A DNA stretch of 64,000 nt from Heliopora coerulea (taxonomy: Eukaryota; Cnidaria; Anthozoa; Scleralcyonacea; Helioporidae), in contig JASJOG010000021.1 of assembly GCA_030142905.1 (NCBI GenBank), forward strand, positions 434,001-498,000, given 5' to 3'. A model generated the notes under the pieces. That model was given only the letters and a program-made list of their open reading frames with translations. It made no database searches and was not told the origin of the DNA. Each line of letters opens with the position of its first letter. The first letter of the stretch is position 1. Below are positions 47,052 to 59,800 of the stretch, one piece after another. Made by a program: the position numbers and the translations under genes.

Positions 47052-50000
47052 GCACTTTTTTAATTGGTTGATATATGGTTACATGGCATCTAGCAAACCG
47101 TTAGTTGCAAAAGCAGATGAGCCAGCAAAGAATTTTTCTTCAAAGAGTACCATTGCAATGTTGCCCACTTGTGCATCTGATGAGACCATGATTGAGGTTA
47201 GAAACAGTTCCGTTGGCACCATTGACGAGACCGTGGCAAGGTAACGGAAATGTTGTTAACATAGTTCACGGAAGTTTAAATTATTAGTTTTCGCAACTTC
47301 TCGCTCACGTAAGTGAAAAACGGCTACATACTAAACCATTCAACGCTGATCTCTCTGAGAAACTTTAGTTAATTTCTTATTATTTCATTTATTTAGTTAA
47401 TTTTATTTATTAACTTAAAATTTAATTCTTTCTCAGATTGAGAAAATCGGTAATTTAATTCTTCCCATTAGCATAGCCAAGGGGGCAAGGGAGTAGTTGC
47501 CCCCACTTTTCGCCCTGGCTAGGTCTGTCGGTACATCCAGTATATTTGTCGGTACATTAAGCTTTTCTGTCGTGAGATTCCGTTTGAGTTTGAATTATCA
47601 AATTAAAAAATTGTTAAATAAGCTCCGGCGAAAGTTAAGTACGGGAAAGACGTTCAATACAAAATGTTCGTAAGGAATTCTGTTTTGTTTTGTTTTGTTT
47701 TTTTAACCGACAAAAATGGTAGATCTAGTCAACCCTCAGGAAAAAGTGGTTGTGGTAGTGGTGGTGGCCGAAAAAGAACATACGTTGGTATATATCATAG
47801 CTCACGTGATGTGCACACTTTTGCGAATCATTTTCGAAATTTAATACCATTATACCAGCCAGAGCTAACAAAGTAGAAGTCACTTATTCCTTTATTGAGT
47901 TTCAAGTTTCTCATGTTGTCGGCTTGGTTAAATTTGATTTTTCCATAATATTTGGCGGTACATTGCTAACAACTTGTCGGTAGATTTGTCTAATATCTTC
48001 CCTGTTCCCTTCCCTTTTAAATTCCTGGCCACGCGACTGAATTTCTTCATCAAATTGAGCATATCGGGAAATAAATCTCGCTGTTTCTTGAGACCAGTCA
48101 TCAACCAATGTTATCGACAAACATTGTTTTCGACAGGAACTAACGATGTGTATCGATGTTCAGATCCAGGATCAGAGTCTGAGTACATGCATAATTTTAT
48201 TAATGCACCGGGAAAGATCTCCTTGAATTGTATTACAAAGAGATATTTTAAAAACGTATGCGGTCATTGGCTAAAAAGCCATATTAAATGTCATCTCAGA
48301 GAAATGGAGAGTAAATAATCTAGTTGTTTCAGTAGAAACTCATTTGTTTTAGTAATTTTTCAAATTTATAACTAAAGACCGGTATAAGCATTGTTCTTGG
48401 CCGCAAAACTCGGTCTTATTGCATTAATCGCCGCTTCTGGTTATCGATCAAACATTATATAGAGCAGCTATCAAACTGCAGCATTTGCATTAGGCTGCTT
48501 TTAAAGTTCTCAAAAAAATCGATAGAAATAGGGTAAAGCACACTCCATCAAAAACGATATTGTGAACAGTAAGAAGAGTTGAAGCTTTGATGATGAGAAT
48601 AAAAAGAGTTTTCGTCAAGCTTTATCGTTGCTGGTAAATAATCATGATGATTGTATCTACTATATTGGAAAATATATATGCGGCGACCAAACCATGTATT
48701 GGTAGTGCTGTTTCGTATGTCGTACGGTTTCACATTAACTATATGCCTGTTGGTTTTCATGGAAAATTTTACTTAAACAGGGCCAGAAAATAATGACACA
48801 AAAAGGATCTTTAGTTCAGTTTTTCCTTGGCATATCTGTGTTTTTCGGAGATTTTTAAATAAACCTTTTCGAATGTCAGCTTAATCTATCGTCGGGAGAG
48901 GCTGGACGTTGTAGAATATTTCGGAACATTCAAAACAAAAATCTTCAAGGAACAAAGACATGACAAGATTGAAGAACTTCCAGCAAGACTACTCATCCAG
49001 TTACTCGTTGGAAAGCTCATGAATTCAATAATTTTTCCTTAAACGTCACGTTATAATGGCCATGATAAAAGTTCAGGTAAGATTTTGATTCAACAAACAT
49101 TCCCTACAGGATTTATTAATATTTCTAAAAAATATATTTTAAGAAGAAAAACATTATCTTTTGTTTCTACCGGTTGTAACGGTTTGATTTCGTTTGCTAT
49201 CGCCAAATTTTAAATATATAAACATTGCTACAGTCCGAAAAATTTTGCTTCCAAGTCACCAAGAGTATGGATGAACTCCGTGCTCGTCCAGCCTGTCCAG
49301 ATTGCAACCGTCGCACCGCGCTTTGCGAAATGGACAAGTGGATCAAAAAGTACCGTAGAAATATCTAAAATTGGAACAAAAAAGTTAACTGTCACTCGAT
49401 TTTCGTCGAAAAGAAATGACAATTACCAATGAAAACTGAGAAATTGCTGAGAATCAAGTACCTCCCTTAGAGTTCACACTCTTCTACCTGCGTATACACT
49501 CTACTTGAGGGGCCTGCTACAGAGAATGCAATCAACAAAAAATGTCAAAAATAATTTACCTGATGCAAATTCGAGCTTTATTAATGGCGGCAGTGGAGAA
49601 AACCAGAAGAAAAACGTTTGGAGAAAAAGCCTTCTATACTGGGCTTTTAACCCTGGATCCAGCAAGAAAAAAAGTTCATCTCTTGTATCACTAGGTTTGT
49701 AATTCACTATCGCCAAGGAAACATTTTTGTATTTAAACTGCCGGTTGCAACTTTCTCTTTCACAAATTTTTTAAACAAAAACTTTTAGCAGACATTACTT
49801 TCAATGAATGCACAAATGGTAACAAATTCATGCTCTTGATTAAAATAACGAATGCTCATACCTAAACCTGTACTAGCTGTTGACTTGTGGTCTATCGTAT
49901 GGTTTTACAATTACATTTCTCACACATCAATGTGAGATCATTTCATACTTCATCTCCCCAGCCTGTTTAGCGTTGCCACATTCATCTTTACATTTCAACT

Positions 50001-53000
50001 AGAGATAAATGAAGATTTAACCTGTAGTAATATTCTAAAAGTTAAAAGTTGAGAATTCCACATGATTGAGTTCAATTTCTTTTTTCATTTTCTTGTTGAA
50101 TTCATTCAAGGCATCTGATTTGATATGTCTTCCGTTGCGTATTCCGAGCACTTGGATTACTTCCAATTAAGTTTCACTGTAGTTTGGCTCCATTCCGTTC
50201 CCAGTCATGAACCCTTTCATGTTGGTTTCAGAGCAAGGTTTAAAACTTCTCAGATGCCGCGTTAGTTTGGGGAGACTTGTAGTTTTAAGGCGGATGACTT
50301 TGTTTATGTTTCTCTTTGCGTATCCAGTTCTTTTTTGTCAATATTAGTGTTTAGTCTCTAAAGTCCACCATAATGTTTTTTAAAATATTGTTAACAACCT
50401 CCCATAACAATCACATTGTCTCTCTGCTTAGTTTTAGTGCATTGCTTTCATCAAAAAATTTTTCTTACTCCATCCATAATTACTCTAAAACCTGATTTTC
50501 AGCTTGAAACGTACACACAGCTATTATGGCCAACGTGACATAGTTTATTTTGCCCAACGAAAATCTTCTGGTTTATGAGTCACGTCAATTAATTGAGAAA
50601 AACATTGTCATTTTCACGAAATCTTTCAGCTTTTACTGGTAGATCGACAACGTCTTATATAACTATCGTATGTTTATAGGTCAGGCGATTGAACTAACCA
50701 GCACGGGTTCTGAGTTTTACTTTGCAGTTATTCCAGTTGACGTTCTTTGTTTTTGTGGGTATGGTTATACTTTCGAGGTTTTCTGTAATTTCACTGCCGC
50801 TTATTGCACTTAAAGTTGAAAACCTTAGAACATAAAATCACCACAATTGAAGTTTGGCAAGAAAGTGTTTTCAGTTCCTAACCCTCGAATGAAAAAATAA
50901 AAAAAAAAACATGCGCAAAGCTTTCCAAACGGATTTAAGAGGAGAAAATCGTTTAACTTAAGAGTGATGATTTAGTAATGACGAGGTAATAGCTAAATAA
51001 TTAGTTAATATTCACCGAGGATGAAGTAAATAAAATTACGTTGAAGGTTCAACAAGGCCATCTGTGGGTAAAACGACGTGATTTCAGTAGAAACCAACCA
51101 GGAAAGTATACATTAATTACTTCCACATGTTTGCTTCCTTCTCTCGAAAAATGCGCATCGCTAAATACCTTCGAAGATGAAATTGTATTACTAAGATTTA
51201 TGTTAATGAACGTAGAAGAGAATGGTTCATCTTTCGTCGAAACGATGGGTCAAAGAGACCGCGTGGTTTTCAATGCACACCTTGATCATGTCCACTTTGT
51301 TGTCCCAAGTGTATTTCAGTCAGCTGTCAAAATTGGCTTACGTCAGTGGTATCTTTTTGCGTGATCGATATAGAACTTATGGGTGGCCATGTCTGGCATT
51401 GAAGTTGGACATATGACTAACAGAAGACAAAATGGTACTTGAATCAACTATGCTTTCCACGCTGTCTGGTTTTCACCTGCACTGATTTCAGATACCTGAT
51501 AAACAGATTCGGTATTTCAGTAACAATCTTTATTTAATTTAACTAAACTAATATCATGCCTTGTCAATGGGTCGGCAATTGGTGAATAAAGTCGAGAAGC
51601 GACAGCTTGAAACCTTCAAAGGTAAGCCCGATAGACCGGATTTTTAGATAAAAGGCGCTGTTTCTCTCATTAGGCGTCAAGCTATACGCCCACACCTGTG
51701 GTTAAGTTCACAGCAAGAGTGCTACGGGTCATTCGAGTTTTACTTCACTTTTCTACCTGACTTTATGATTAATCTTAACAAACTTTAAAATAGTTAGGAA
51801 AGTTTTGCTTATCTTCAAGGTCGAATCACGCACGACAATGTCAGTCCTTTTTCTTTCTGTAAGTCATTTACTTTAGGGAACTTCGTAAAAGAAGCCAAAA
51901 GCTCCAGTTAGCGGAAAGAAGCTTGACCGGATTTTTAATTTACATAACATAAATTCGCAATCGTAGTCATACTCGTTGGAACGTTTCTTGTTCATGCTTG
52001 ACCAGATATTACTTAATAGATATGTCTTTAAATCGGAAAAAGATACAGGGAAAAGACGCAATATTTTCCATTTGATTATTAGCAAGGACCCCAGTTTTGT
52101 CCGCTTTCTTTGACCACGAGTCGTGCTAATCCCAGTAAACATTACATTTGAGGCGCAGCAAACCTTAAAGATTTTCATCATTGAAGCCAATGGTATCCCG
52201 TGTCTCGTTAAAGCCACTGTTGTCAGGAAGTACAAATAAGTACTTTTCTCGTAGTTTTTACCACTCGCCAAATCAAGCTGCGAGAACGATGTATGATGAT
52301 AGGAAAGTATTTTACCCCACGGACTGTAGTGAGGACCAAGTGGGCTTGGCACAACATCTAACAGGGTATGGCATGTAAGCGAAGGTAATTTGAGAGCGGT
52401 GTGACACCCTTTGAGATCATACTGGCCTTAGGTTTCCTATAAAGAAACTCAGTAAGAGACACAATGAACACCACATGCAGTAAATGTGATTATGAGAGGT
52501 AGTGAGAAGTAAGGTCAGGGCTTGTGTCACAACTACCAACAAGCATGATGTCGAACAAAGAATAGTGAGACGTATTGTTGACAGGAAGAAATAGTCAATT
52601 TAGACGAATTCTTAGCAATTGATAAACCCTTATTGATGGCAGATAATGTTTTTCGTAACTTTTATCTTAGGCGTGGTTACGATTCACAGAACTAAGTTAC
52701 AACCTCGTCGACCGATCTGCAGATTAGCCCAGCCATATCCATGTTAATATGGGAAAACTGGGCGAGAGACCATCCGCTTTATTGATTGAAGTCCCTTATG
52801 ACCTAATTTCCAGGCTGTTTGCTTTGACCAAATCTTTCATTCCATCCAAGCATTGTTTGCTCTTAACTGCATTTTGAAAAATTGCAACATGTCTGCACAT
52901 CTTAACATTTTCTTTAACAAAGGATGTTTCTCACTCATCGAATTTTATCGCGCGAAACGACCTTTTCTTTTGTTTCATGGGCTATCAGCTGCAACTAATA

Positions 53001-53126
53001 AGAAACCTATTCAATCGACAGTTAGAAATGTCAATTTGGGGAACAAAACCTTCCTTGTAGAAAACAGCCTTAAATCATAAGCTTGATGTTAAATTAATAC
53101 GATGATCGTTTCGATTGTATCTTTAG
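47048..53126 (+). other. Rest of intron 2, mostly unassigned
   Basis: About 6 kb with one possible small exon (47740-47787). A hAT-like string, agcatagccaagggggcaag, is at 47470 without a partner. Open frames at 47971, 49505, 51041 and on the minus strand at 51873-52352 show no family motif or matching splice phases. Confidence 0.35.
47740..47787 (+). CDS. Possible small glycine-rich linker exon
   Basis: 48 bases between a ccctcag acceptor and a gtatat donor, phase 1 at both ends, so it could be spliced between the TSP1 and TSPN exons without breaking the frame. It would add GKSGCGSGGGRKRTYV. A T-rich tract precedes the acceptor by about 35 bases. Chance occurrence is quite possible in so short an exon. 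Confidence 0.3.
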
Positions 53127-53650
53127 GAGTAAAAAATTTGTTGGAGTATTTTAAGTTGAGACGAAATCCACGAAGTATTCCAGAATCACGTCACCGCAAT
53201 GCATCTAGAATCACCAACACAGAAAACTTCTCCGTTCCTACAAATCATATATTCTGGCATCAATTTCCAGAAGACTTCACAATGTTCGCATCAGCCAAAT
53301 ATGTAAACTACACCGAAGGTTATCTTCTCAGCTTCCATGACTCTCAGGATACGCTTCAGATTGGAATCAAAGTAACTAAAGAGTCTGTTGCTTTAGAGTA
53401 CGTCGATATCCGAGAAGTGGATGGGCCCAAATCGTCTTGGAAGCTTGCATTTAATGTCGAAATCATCGATAGCAAATGGCATCAGTTTGCCTTTAGCGTT
53501 CAGAATAATAAAGTTAAATTTTATCTAGACTGTCAGTTAACTGGTACAAAGAAAGTTGAAAGAGATGGCACAAACACAATAGATAGATATGGGAATATTT
53601 ATCTTGGTGCTAAGACATCAACGCTGCGAAGTTACAACAGCAACACTGAG
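53127..53650 (+). CDS. Matrix gene exon: TSPN/laminin-G-like domain, main part
   Basis: 524-base exon, acceptor ctttag (phase 1) and donor gtaaat (phase 0), residues about 205-379 of the protein. After a basic, Asn/Arg-rich lead (LRRNPRSIPESRHRN) comes a laminin-G/thrombospondin-N-type jelly roll: FPEDFTMFASAKY, GYLLSFHDSQDTLQIGI, KWHQFAFSVQNNKVKFYLDC and GNIYLGAK. The W-H-x-F and F-Y-L-D-C features are typical of TSPN domains in thrombospondins and fibril-associated collagens. The domain is completed by the exon at 54986-55060. No collagen repeat follows. Confidence 0.85.
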
Positions 53651-53786
53651 GTAAATATTGTAATTTATCTGTAAAGTTTGTGGCAATCCTTGAGCCTTAA
53701 TTGCAGAAAAAGTCCTGGGAATGGTCAAATTATTCCTTGGGTATGGTAACTGTGATTGTTATTTTCAGAGTCACGTTATACGGTAA

Positions 53787-54239
53787 TTATGTTCCCATGA
53801 CCATGACCACGTTCACGGTTATGGTCATAAACACCGTCACTATTACACCTACGGTCAACGTCACGTTCACGGCCATGGTCTCGATCAAGGTTTTGGTCAC
53901 GGTCATAGTCATGGTCATTCTCATAAGCACGGTCCAGTTCACGTTTATAGTTATCGTCACGATAACGGTCATGGTCACGATAACGGTCATGGTCATGGTC
54001 ATGGTCATGGTCACGGTCATGGTCACGGTCACGGTCACGGTCACGGTCACGGTCACGGTCATGGTCACGGTCATGGTCATGGTCACGGTGATAGTTACGA
54101 TCACGGCCATGGACAAGAAGATTGGGTTCGACGAATTTTTACTCATAAAACATGTCCTTTGACAAATAGTATTTATAAAGCACTTACAGAACATGAGCAC
54201 GTTAGAACGGTCAAAGTAATTGTCAACTGCCCTTGGTAA
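53787..54239 (+). other. Histidine/glycine-rich exon-like open segment
   Basis: A plus-strand frame of about 150 codons: HDHDHVHGYGHKHRHYY, then a diverse His/Tyr/Gly-rich stretch, a pure (GH)n run, then a non-repetitive tail EDWVRRIFTHKTC ... VIVNCPW. A good acceptor (ttattttcag at 53768) precedes it in the frame expected from the previous exon (phase 0), but TAA at 53784-53786 blocks it. A gtaagc donor overlaps its end at 54236. The hexamer GGTCAY keeps all frames open inside the repeat. Either a dead or alternative exon, or chance. Confidence 0.35.
53940..54105 (+). repeat. GGTCAC/GGTCAT hexanucleotide repeat
   Basis: Tandem hexamer with C/T variation at one position, densest at about 53960-54095. 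Weaker related copies occur at about 53800-53940, 54485-54505, 54550-54580 and 55550-55570. Confidence 0.9.
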
Positions 54240-54533
54240 GCTTAACAGGAGAGGCTAATACGTGTCTTTTTCTAGCAGTCCGTGACGGGATACTTGTAAT
54301 TGAGATGACGCTCAAAACAAGATGGCCGAGTATAGGTTGATTTGCTATCGATTAAAACCTTCGCAATATTGAAGATAACAGAGAGCAATAAGGCACACTT
54401 TTATTTTCCGTTCTTTGAATCCGACCTTTACAGGTTATTTTTGGAGGATAAACTTATATACTTTATTCACCGGTGTGATTAAAATCACGGTCGTGGTCAC
54501 TGACAGTCTTATTCCTGGTATTTGCCGCTGCAG

Positions 54534-54665
54534 TTATTTAGTCATTGTCTACGCCATGGTCATGGACACGGCCATGGTTCTGTCATCGACCCTCGCGTTG
54601 TACCATGGGAAGATCATAGTTTCAAGAAAACCTGCCAGATTTTGCAAAAATCTTGCACGCCATGA
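54534..54665 (+). other. Second histidine-rich exon-like segment
   Basis: After a plausible acceptor (ttgccgctgcag) a phase-0 frame reads LFSHCLRHGHGHGHG, then SVIDPRVVPWEDHSFKKTC, and stops at 54663. It resembles the 53787 segment in its SH/GH run and in WED/EDW-type residues, suggesting a duplicated exon. No transcript evidence is available. Confidence 0.3.
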
Positions 54666-54985
54666 ATTTGTGTCATTAACGAAACAGACTTGTCGGCTTA
54701 CAAATCGGAATGTTTTAAGGTTTTCTAGCTAAATTTATCGAAAATTTTCCGCCGTTTTTTAAGGAAAATTTGGACATTCCTTTGCAAAATTGATGACGTA
54801 ATCGTGCATGATGTGAATGCTTGCCTTGTTTTTCGTTGGATCCGGCACGCACTCGCCTTCCCATGGAACACTGCGAGGACCTGTAGGCAAAGCAGTACAT
54901 GATCGCAATTAAAGTAATGGCTATGACTATGGTAACGTTTATTTATGTGGAAATCTATGAAACTGACAAAAATATTTGTTTTCAG

Positions 54986-55060
54986 TTTTATGTTGAACAA
55001 CTGTCATTTTCAGAAGATGCTCAAGCTGGTGGAGACCAATGTGCCATCAATAATCCTTAC
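54986..55060 (+). CDS. Matrix gene exon: end of the TSPN domain
   Basis: 75-base exon, phase 0 at both ends, acceptor tttgttttcag and donor gtaagt. It encodes FYVEQLSFSEDAQAGGDQC and AINNPY (residues 380-404), the final strand and closing cysteine region of a TSPN-type domain. That is the reason to join it directly to the exon ending at 53650. Confidence 0.85.
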
Positions 55061-55363
55061 GTAAGTATTTAACATCGGACAAACCCTCCTTTTACAAATA
55101 CATCTGCCTGTTTATACCTCTGTTATTATTGTATTTGGCACCTTTAGATACATATTATTTTTGTAATCTTATTGTAGCATACTGCATATCATACAAATTA
55201 CGGAAATTACGGAGTATTTTAATGAAATAAGTAATAATAGCCAGTCAAAATAGCGCAAACATGTTTTCTCAACAGTTCAACATTTCAACTAGATTGAAGT
55301 TATTTGATGACTGTTGTCTTGTTCAAACGTTATATTTTAGTAAAATATTTCTACACTTTTCAG

Positions 55364-55600
55364 AATACCATCGAAATATCGCATTGTGATCTTTATAATC
55401 CATATTATTATTATCGTAATCATTCTCATAACCATTATCTATGTCCTTATCCTTTTCATTATCATTATTACCATCATTATGATTATCGATATCATGATCA
55501 TGATGTTTATCATTATACTTTATACTTCATTACTGTCTTCATGATGGTCACGGTCGTGGTCAGGATCATCATTATGATTATTACCAAGATTATGATCGTG
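55364..55600 (+). other. Histidine/tyrosine-rich exon-like segment
   Basis: The acceptor ctacacttttcag at 55363 opens a frame in phase 0, the phase left by the preceding exon. It reads NTIEISHCDLYNPYYYYRNH, then a His/Tyr/Asp run (YHHYDYRYHDHD) to about 55520. One base later the His-rich reading continues in the next frame (HYCLHDGHGRGQDHH) and stops near 55614. A single-base frameshift therefore interrupts it, and no good in-phase donor is seen. Could be a real exon with an assembly indel, a dying exon, or a chance translation of a cat/gat-rich repeat. Confidence 0.35.
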
Positions 55601-55614
55601 ATTGTGATTGAAAT

Positions 55615-58600
55615 TGTGATTGTAATTGCGTATGTGACTATGATTGTTTGACTACAATAACCAAAGTGTCATTCTTAATCTTTCAGTGTGGAGAATCTCA
55701 TAAATTATTTTTTCATGCACATCACTAAAATTGAAAGAACTGCTATTACTTCTGAGAGGTGTAGATTGATGTTTATGGAAGTGAATTATGAATGATGAAA
55801 GTTATAGCTGCTGGAATAAACAAGTAATGGTTTACGTCTACGTGAGTTTGATCTCAAAAAGAGAGATGAGGACTTCTTACATATCAGAAAAAAAAATTTG
55901 CGATTGAAAATCCATAACCCTTGGCTTAAGATTACATTACGGCTTATATCTTAAAAACTAAAGAGAATTCTTTGAAAACCTTTTGAAGGTTAAATCAGTT
56001 AAGTTTGACCTAAATTGGCTTTAAAAGTAACGATAATTTCTCATCATTAAATAGAAAGAGACCGCATGACGACTGTTTCGCACAATGTATCCGCAAACAT
56101 ATACCATGACCTCAACCTGACACCTTTAGGCTATTAGAAGTGAACCTTAACAAAGACTCGACACAGTATGTAACCCATGTTCAGTTGAAAAGATGACAGA
56201 TAAAATTAGTATAGGTTAAAATTAGAGTATAGTAAACATTAAAATAGGATTCCGTGTTCTCCTTACAGCATTTATCGTAAAACATCAAAACGGTCAAGTC
56301 ATTGCGTGAAAACTTCCTTGGAATGTTTCACCACGTGTCCAGGTCATAAAATTCGTTTTGGCTTCCGACGCCTTGTTGTCTGTGTTTATGCTTTTTGTCA
56401 TCATGATTCAATTCTGCAACACCAACAAAAATTCTTGCCTGCTTAACACCTCTGAATATGATTTAACGGCTTCTTTTCCGTTGTTTGCTTGGGTAGTTAA
56501 ATAAACATAATACTCTCTTATAAAAGAAAACGTTTATGTTTAAGAACCTTGTGGTGAGAAAGGCTTAAATTATAATAACCTGATTAGAGTAAACTTAAGG
56601 CTAGTATTTAATTTTTCTGGTTACTTCGAAAATGATAAATGCTACTACAATACTATAACGTGAGGGGCTTTGGCGGCTCAGCGTCACAATTAGAGCCTCC
56701 CGCTACTGAGGTAAAGGGTTCGAATCCTGCTTTAGCATTTGATATAGGACATTTGATCACAACTGGGAAAAGGGTCAATTCTTTGCTGATAATTGTGAGC
56801 TTTTCCATGGTTCTCCAGTTTCCTTCCGCTAGGAAATTTGGCGAGGTCAGTTGGGATAAAACACTTTGTGGAAATCTAATCGGATGAAAACTGTGAAGAT
56901 AAATAGTTTACGTTAAGATAAATAGTTCACGTTTTTAACTCTAACGCTTACGAACAACTAAAGAAGTGGAGAAGCATTTTAATCTAAATGGATCTCCGTG
57001 TTTAACGCTTTTGCCGAAGCCAAAATGTCCAAGAGTTCGCCGACATATCTTGAATTAACTTTCGTTCAATCCAACTTGGAGCTATTGTTGCCGTAAGCAC
57101 TTCAGAGAGATATGGACGAAATGTTCTTACGGCAACAAAGCTGCTAAGGGGTTTCATACTAAACTGCAATAAGCCTTGTTTACTAAATTAAATAAACAAG
57201 AGCATTTTACAAATATTTTAGAAGCATGACTAGCAGACTACATCGGTGAATATTTATTTAAGTGTTAAGCTTGCCGACAAAAAAACACCCGACACCCAAA
57301 TATCAGGCGCAGTTAATATCAAGCGATGCGCACATTGAGGTCGAAAGATCCAGGTTTCCAAGCCTTCCTCCCAAATGTTCTTCGACGGACACCGAACCAT
57401 TTAGTCGTGGCTGAAAATTTGGAACTGGCTGAGATATTTATTCTCAATTAATTTACTCCTATGCATTGAAATACGGCAGAAGTTTAAGTTATTTTTAATG
57501 AAATTATGAGCGTTGTGAAATATCTCAATTCTACGAGGAGTTCTGAAGTGAACAAATCTAAAATGATTCACACGCGCTTACTCAAAATGTCGTCAAAGTT
57601 CGAGGTCGTTGGTACTTCCTTATACGCAAATTTAATCTTAAAACCCTGCTATAAAGCCCAGTCACTTGGCAGAAATTTGCTAAAATACTTTATTTCGAAT
57701 TTGATAAAATCGGTAAAAAAACCCTTAAGAGAACTCCTGAACATATCTTTCCTATTTCTTTGAATTGATGCAAACTGGGATTAGATCATTGTAAGTTATT
57801 CCAAATGCTGCCAAACAGTGGAGTTATTCGAAAAATAAAAATGTTTCAAGATGTTCCAAATGGGATAGCGATTTTCCTTAATGTTGTTTAAGAGTAAGCC
57901 ACTCTCTTCTAGAATTTGCTGGGGTAGTTCATATTAGCATATTGACTACCAACTATTTTGTGGTCAAAAACGAGTGTCCTAAAACATGATTGGGTATGTG
58001 CATGTTTTTGCAAGTCTGAGAGTGCTTTATGATGGCTGCGGCCAGATTGTATAGCTGAAAAGAATATTTCGTAATGGCGGCAATGAAATGAACGATTGAG
58101 CGGAGAAGAAAACTTTTAAGAAGAAAACATGTTACTAAAGTTTACTCAGTCATGAGAGGCAAAAATAACCATGACTTAACAAAACCCTCTCAACCACACT
58201 TAATTCTACTTACCCAATTCCCTATTCTAATCCTAATCCTTTTTCCAATTGTCCATGGTATCTAGCTATTACTTATTTCTTAACTATCAACCAGCTGACA
58301 TTGCATCCTTGGGTGATTAGCTATCTTTCAAGGCTTATCCAACTGTGGTTTACAAAAATTTTTAAAAGGGTTAAACAAATTCAGGCAAATTAATCACCTG
58401 AGGTACTTGCATAACTTATCCGATAGAAAACGCTCCATTCAAAGAATATTAAAAATCTGTGCTATATATAAGTTTCCTTGTTTTAACATTAATAGAGAGC
58501 TTGGTTATCCTGTATGTCCTCCCAGATAATTATCCTCTAGATTGCTTAATTTAACGGAAGAATAGGACTTCTACTCTTTACTGAATTACCTTACTCGTCT

Positions 58601-59394
58601 ACTGACTTAGTTATCTTGTGGTAGTAACATATAGGAGATGCATTCTCATGTAGCTGGTTGAAGAAATTTTATCATTGAAAAATTACTATCATTTTTGAAG
58701 AAATATGAACTTAATTGTTTCTGCAGCTTCAGAAATTTTTATGCTTATTTTGACGTTCTGTAACTTGTCAATAGTCGCATATGAGAAATCAAAACAGCGT
58801 CTGTTATGACTAATATCGATCAAATCCGATTTCATTCTTTTGTTGTTTTAGTATTTGGATACTCGTGAGATATAATAGATTCAGGTGCTCGTGTATTTTT
58901 AGAATAAATTTGATACAAGGAAAACTTGAAAAGAATACAAAGAATTTGAAAGCAAAAATTTACCAAGGATTACCGAATCCCGTAGATAGAAGTGACTGCC
59001 TAATATTTTTAAAGTTTGTAAGGTGCTAAACTTCATGTAGTTTGGCTTGTATGGATATCAGGATATGTTTTGTTTTACTAATAAATATGTTGGTTTTAAA
59101 AAATAGTCCATAAAATGCAAAATGACGGACAGCTCTCTTTGGTTTAACGGACATATTAGGCGAGGTTAACAACTGAAATCAAATTGTTTTCGAGCATAGT
59201 TAGAACAGAAGCTTTTCAAAGTTGTTTGGTGAGAACGCTCTTCTAATTAAAGGTTTTAACCAATGCAACATGGGAGGTATGAAAATCGTTCAGGATATGC
59301 TGCAAGATAAATAATTGAATCTTCTGCTGTCAACTGAGGATTCATTCAGATTCCTTGATTCTGTTTTATTATGTATTTGGGATTTTTTTTTCAG
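55615..59394 (+). other. Intron, mostly unassigned
   Basis: Apart from the tRNA-like sequence near 56.7 kb I recognise no element or exon. Confidence 0.4.
56665..56738 (+). tRNA. tRNA-like sequence, likely SINE head or pseudogene
   Basis: A D-arm-like ggctcagcg ... agagcc and a strong B box GGGTTCGAATCC are present. A ccgctac loop would place GCT (Ser) at the anticodon, but U33 is C and the acceptor and T stems pair poorly. No long Ser-type variable arm. Confidence 0.3.
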
Positions 59395-59440
59395 GGATAT
59401 GAAACCGATCCATCATTTAGTGGAAGTGGATATGAAACAG
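59395..59440 (+). CDS. Matrix gene linker exon A
   Basis: 46 bases, acceptor tttttcag, donor gtaaat, phase 0 in and phase 1 out. It encodes GYETDPSFSGSGYET, a Gly/Ser-rich linker with a repeated GYET. It converts the phase-0 exit of the TSPN domain to the phase 1 used by all following modules, which supports its being a real exon. Confidence 0.7.
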
Positions 59441-59479
59441 GTAAATGAAATATCTTTAGAGCAACTACTTAAGAAGTAG

Positions 59480-59800
59480 AAACTGTTTTTTTCCGGTGCC
59501 TAATGCAAACACGAGGAGAAGGTTGGGAGCCGGGCCACCGAGAGCCAAGATGCGCCCAGGGAAAGCTAAGGTCGTGGGGAGCCTAATTTTTTCTGACGTC
59601 AGAGGTGACGGGGATTTGGGACAAATTATTACATGCATTTATATTCAATAAATGGTATTTATTGACTGTACTAAATGATTTTAATATGTCTAAAATTAAT
59701 TTAGCTTACATAATTAAAGAAAATTAGCGGATTAGCGTGGCATAACCGGCTGCGGGCCCCTTGCGTAGCGCGGGCCCCAGGCAGTTGCCTCGGCTACCCC
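59480..59800. other. Possible degraded GC-rich transposon fragment
   Basis: Two GC-rich blocks (gggagccgggccaccg at 59525 and gcgtagcgcgggccccag at 59762) enclose AT-rich sequence, as seen in hAT-type MITEs of this window. Terminal repeats cannot be matched. Confidence 0.25.

Noticed and set aside
47465..47530. hAT-like end agcatagccaagggggcaag
   Set aside because: No inverted partner or target duplication found nearby.
47911..48120. Charged minus-strand 69-codon frame (DDWSQETARFISRYAQ)
   Set aside because: Looks protein-like but is short, without family match or splice signals, and antisense within the intron.
49505..49702. Possible exon ending in a gtttgt donor, phase 1
   Set aside because: Available acceptors are in phase 0 or 2, or lead to an immediate stop, so it cannot join the TSP1 exon in frame.
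51041..51364. 107-codon plus-strand frame as a possible extra domain exon
   Set aside because: No cysteine pattern or domain motif, and no splice-site pair in the needed phase.
51873..52352. 159-codon minus-strand open frame
   Set aside because: No recognisable motif, no supporting splice context, and it lies within an intron of the plus-strand gene. Length alone is not enough in AT-rich sequence.
53701..54162. 153-codon Val/Thr/Met-rich frame and its 137-codon minus-strand counterpart
   Set aside because: Other-frame readings of the GGTCAC hexamer repeat. Only the His/Gly frame has sensible flanks.
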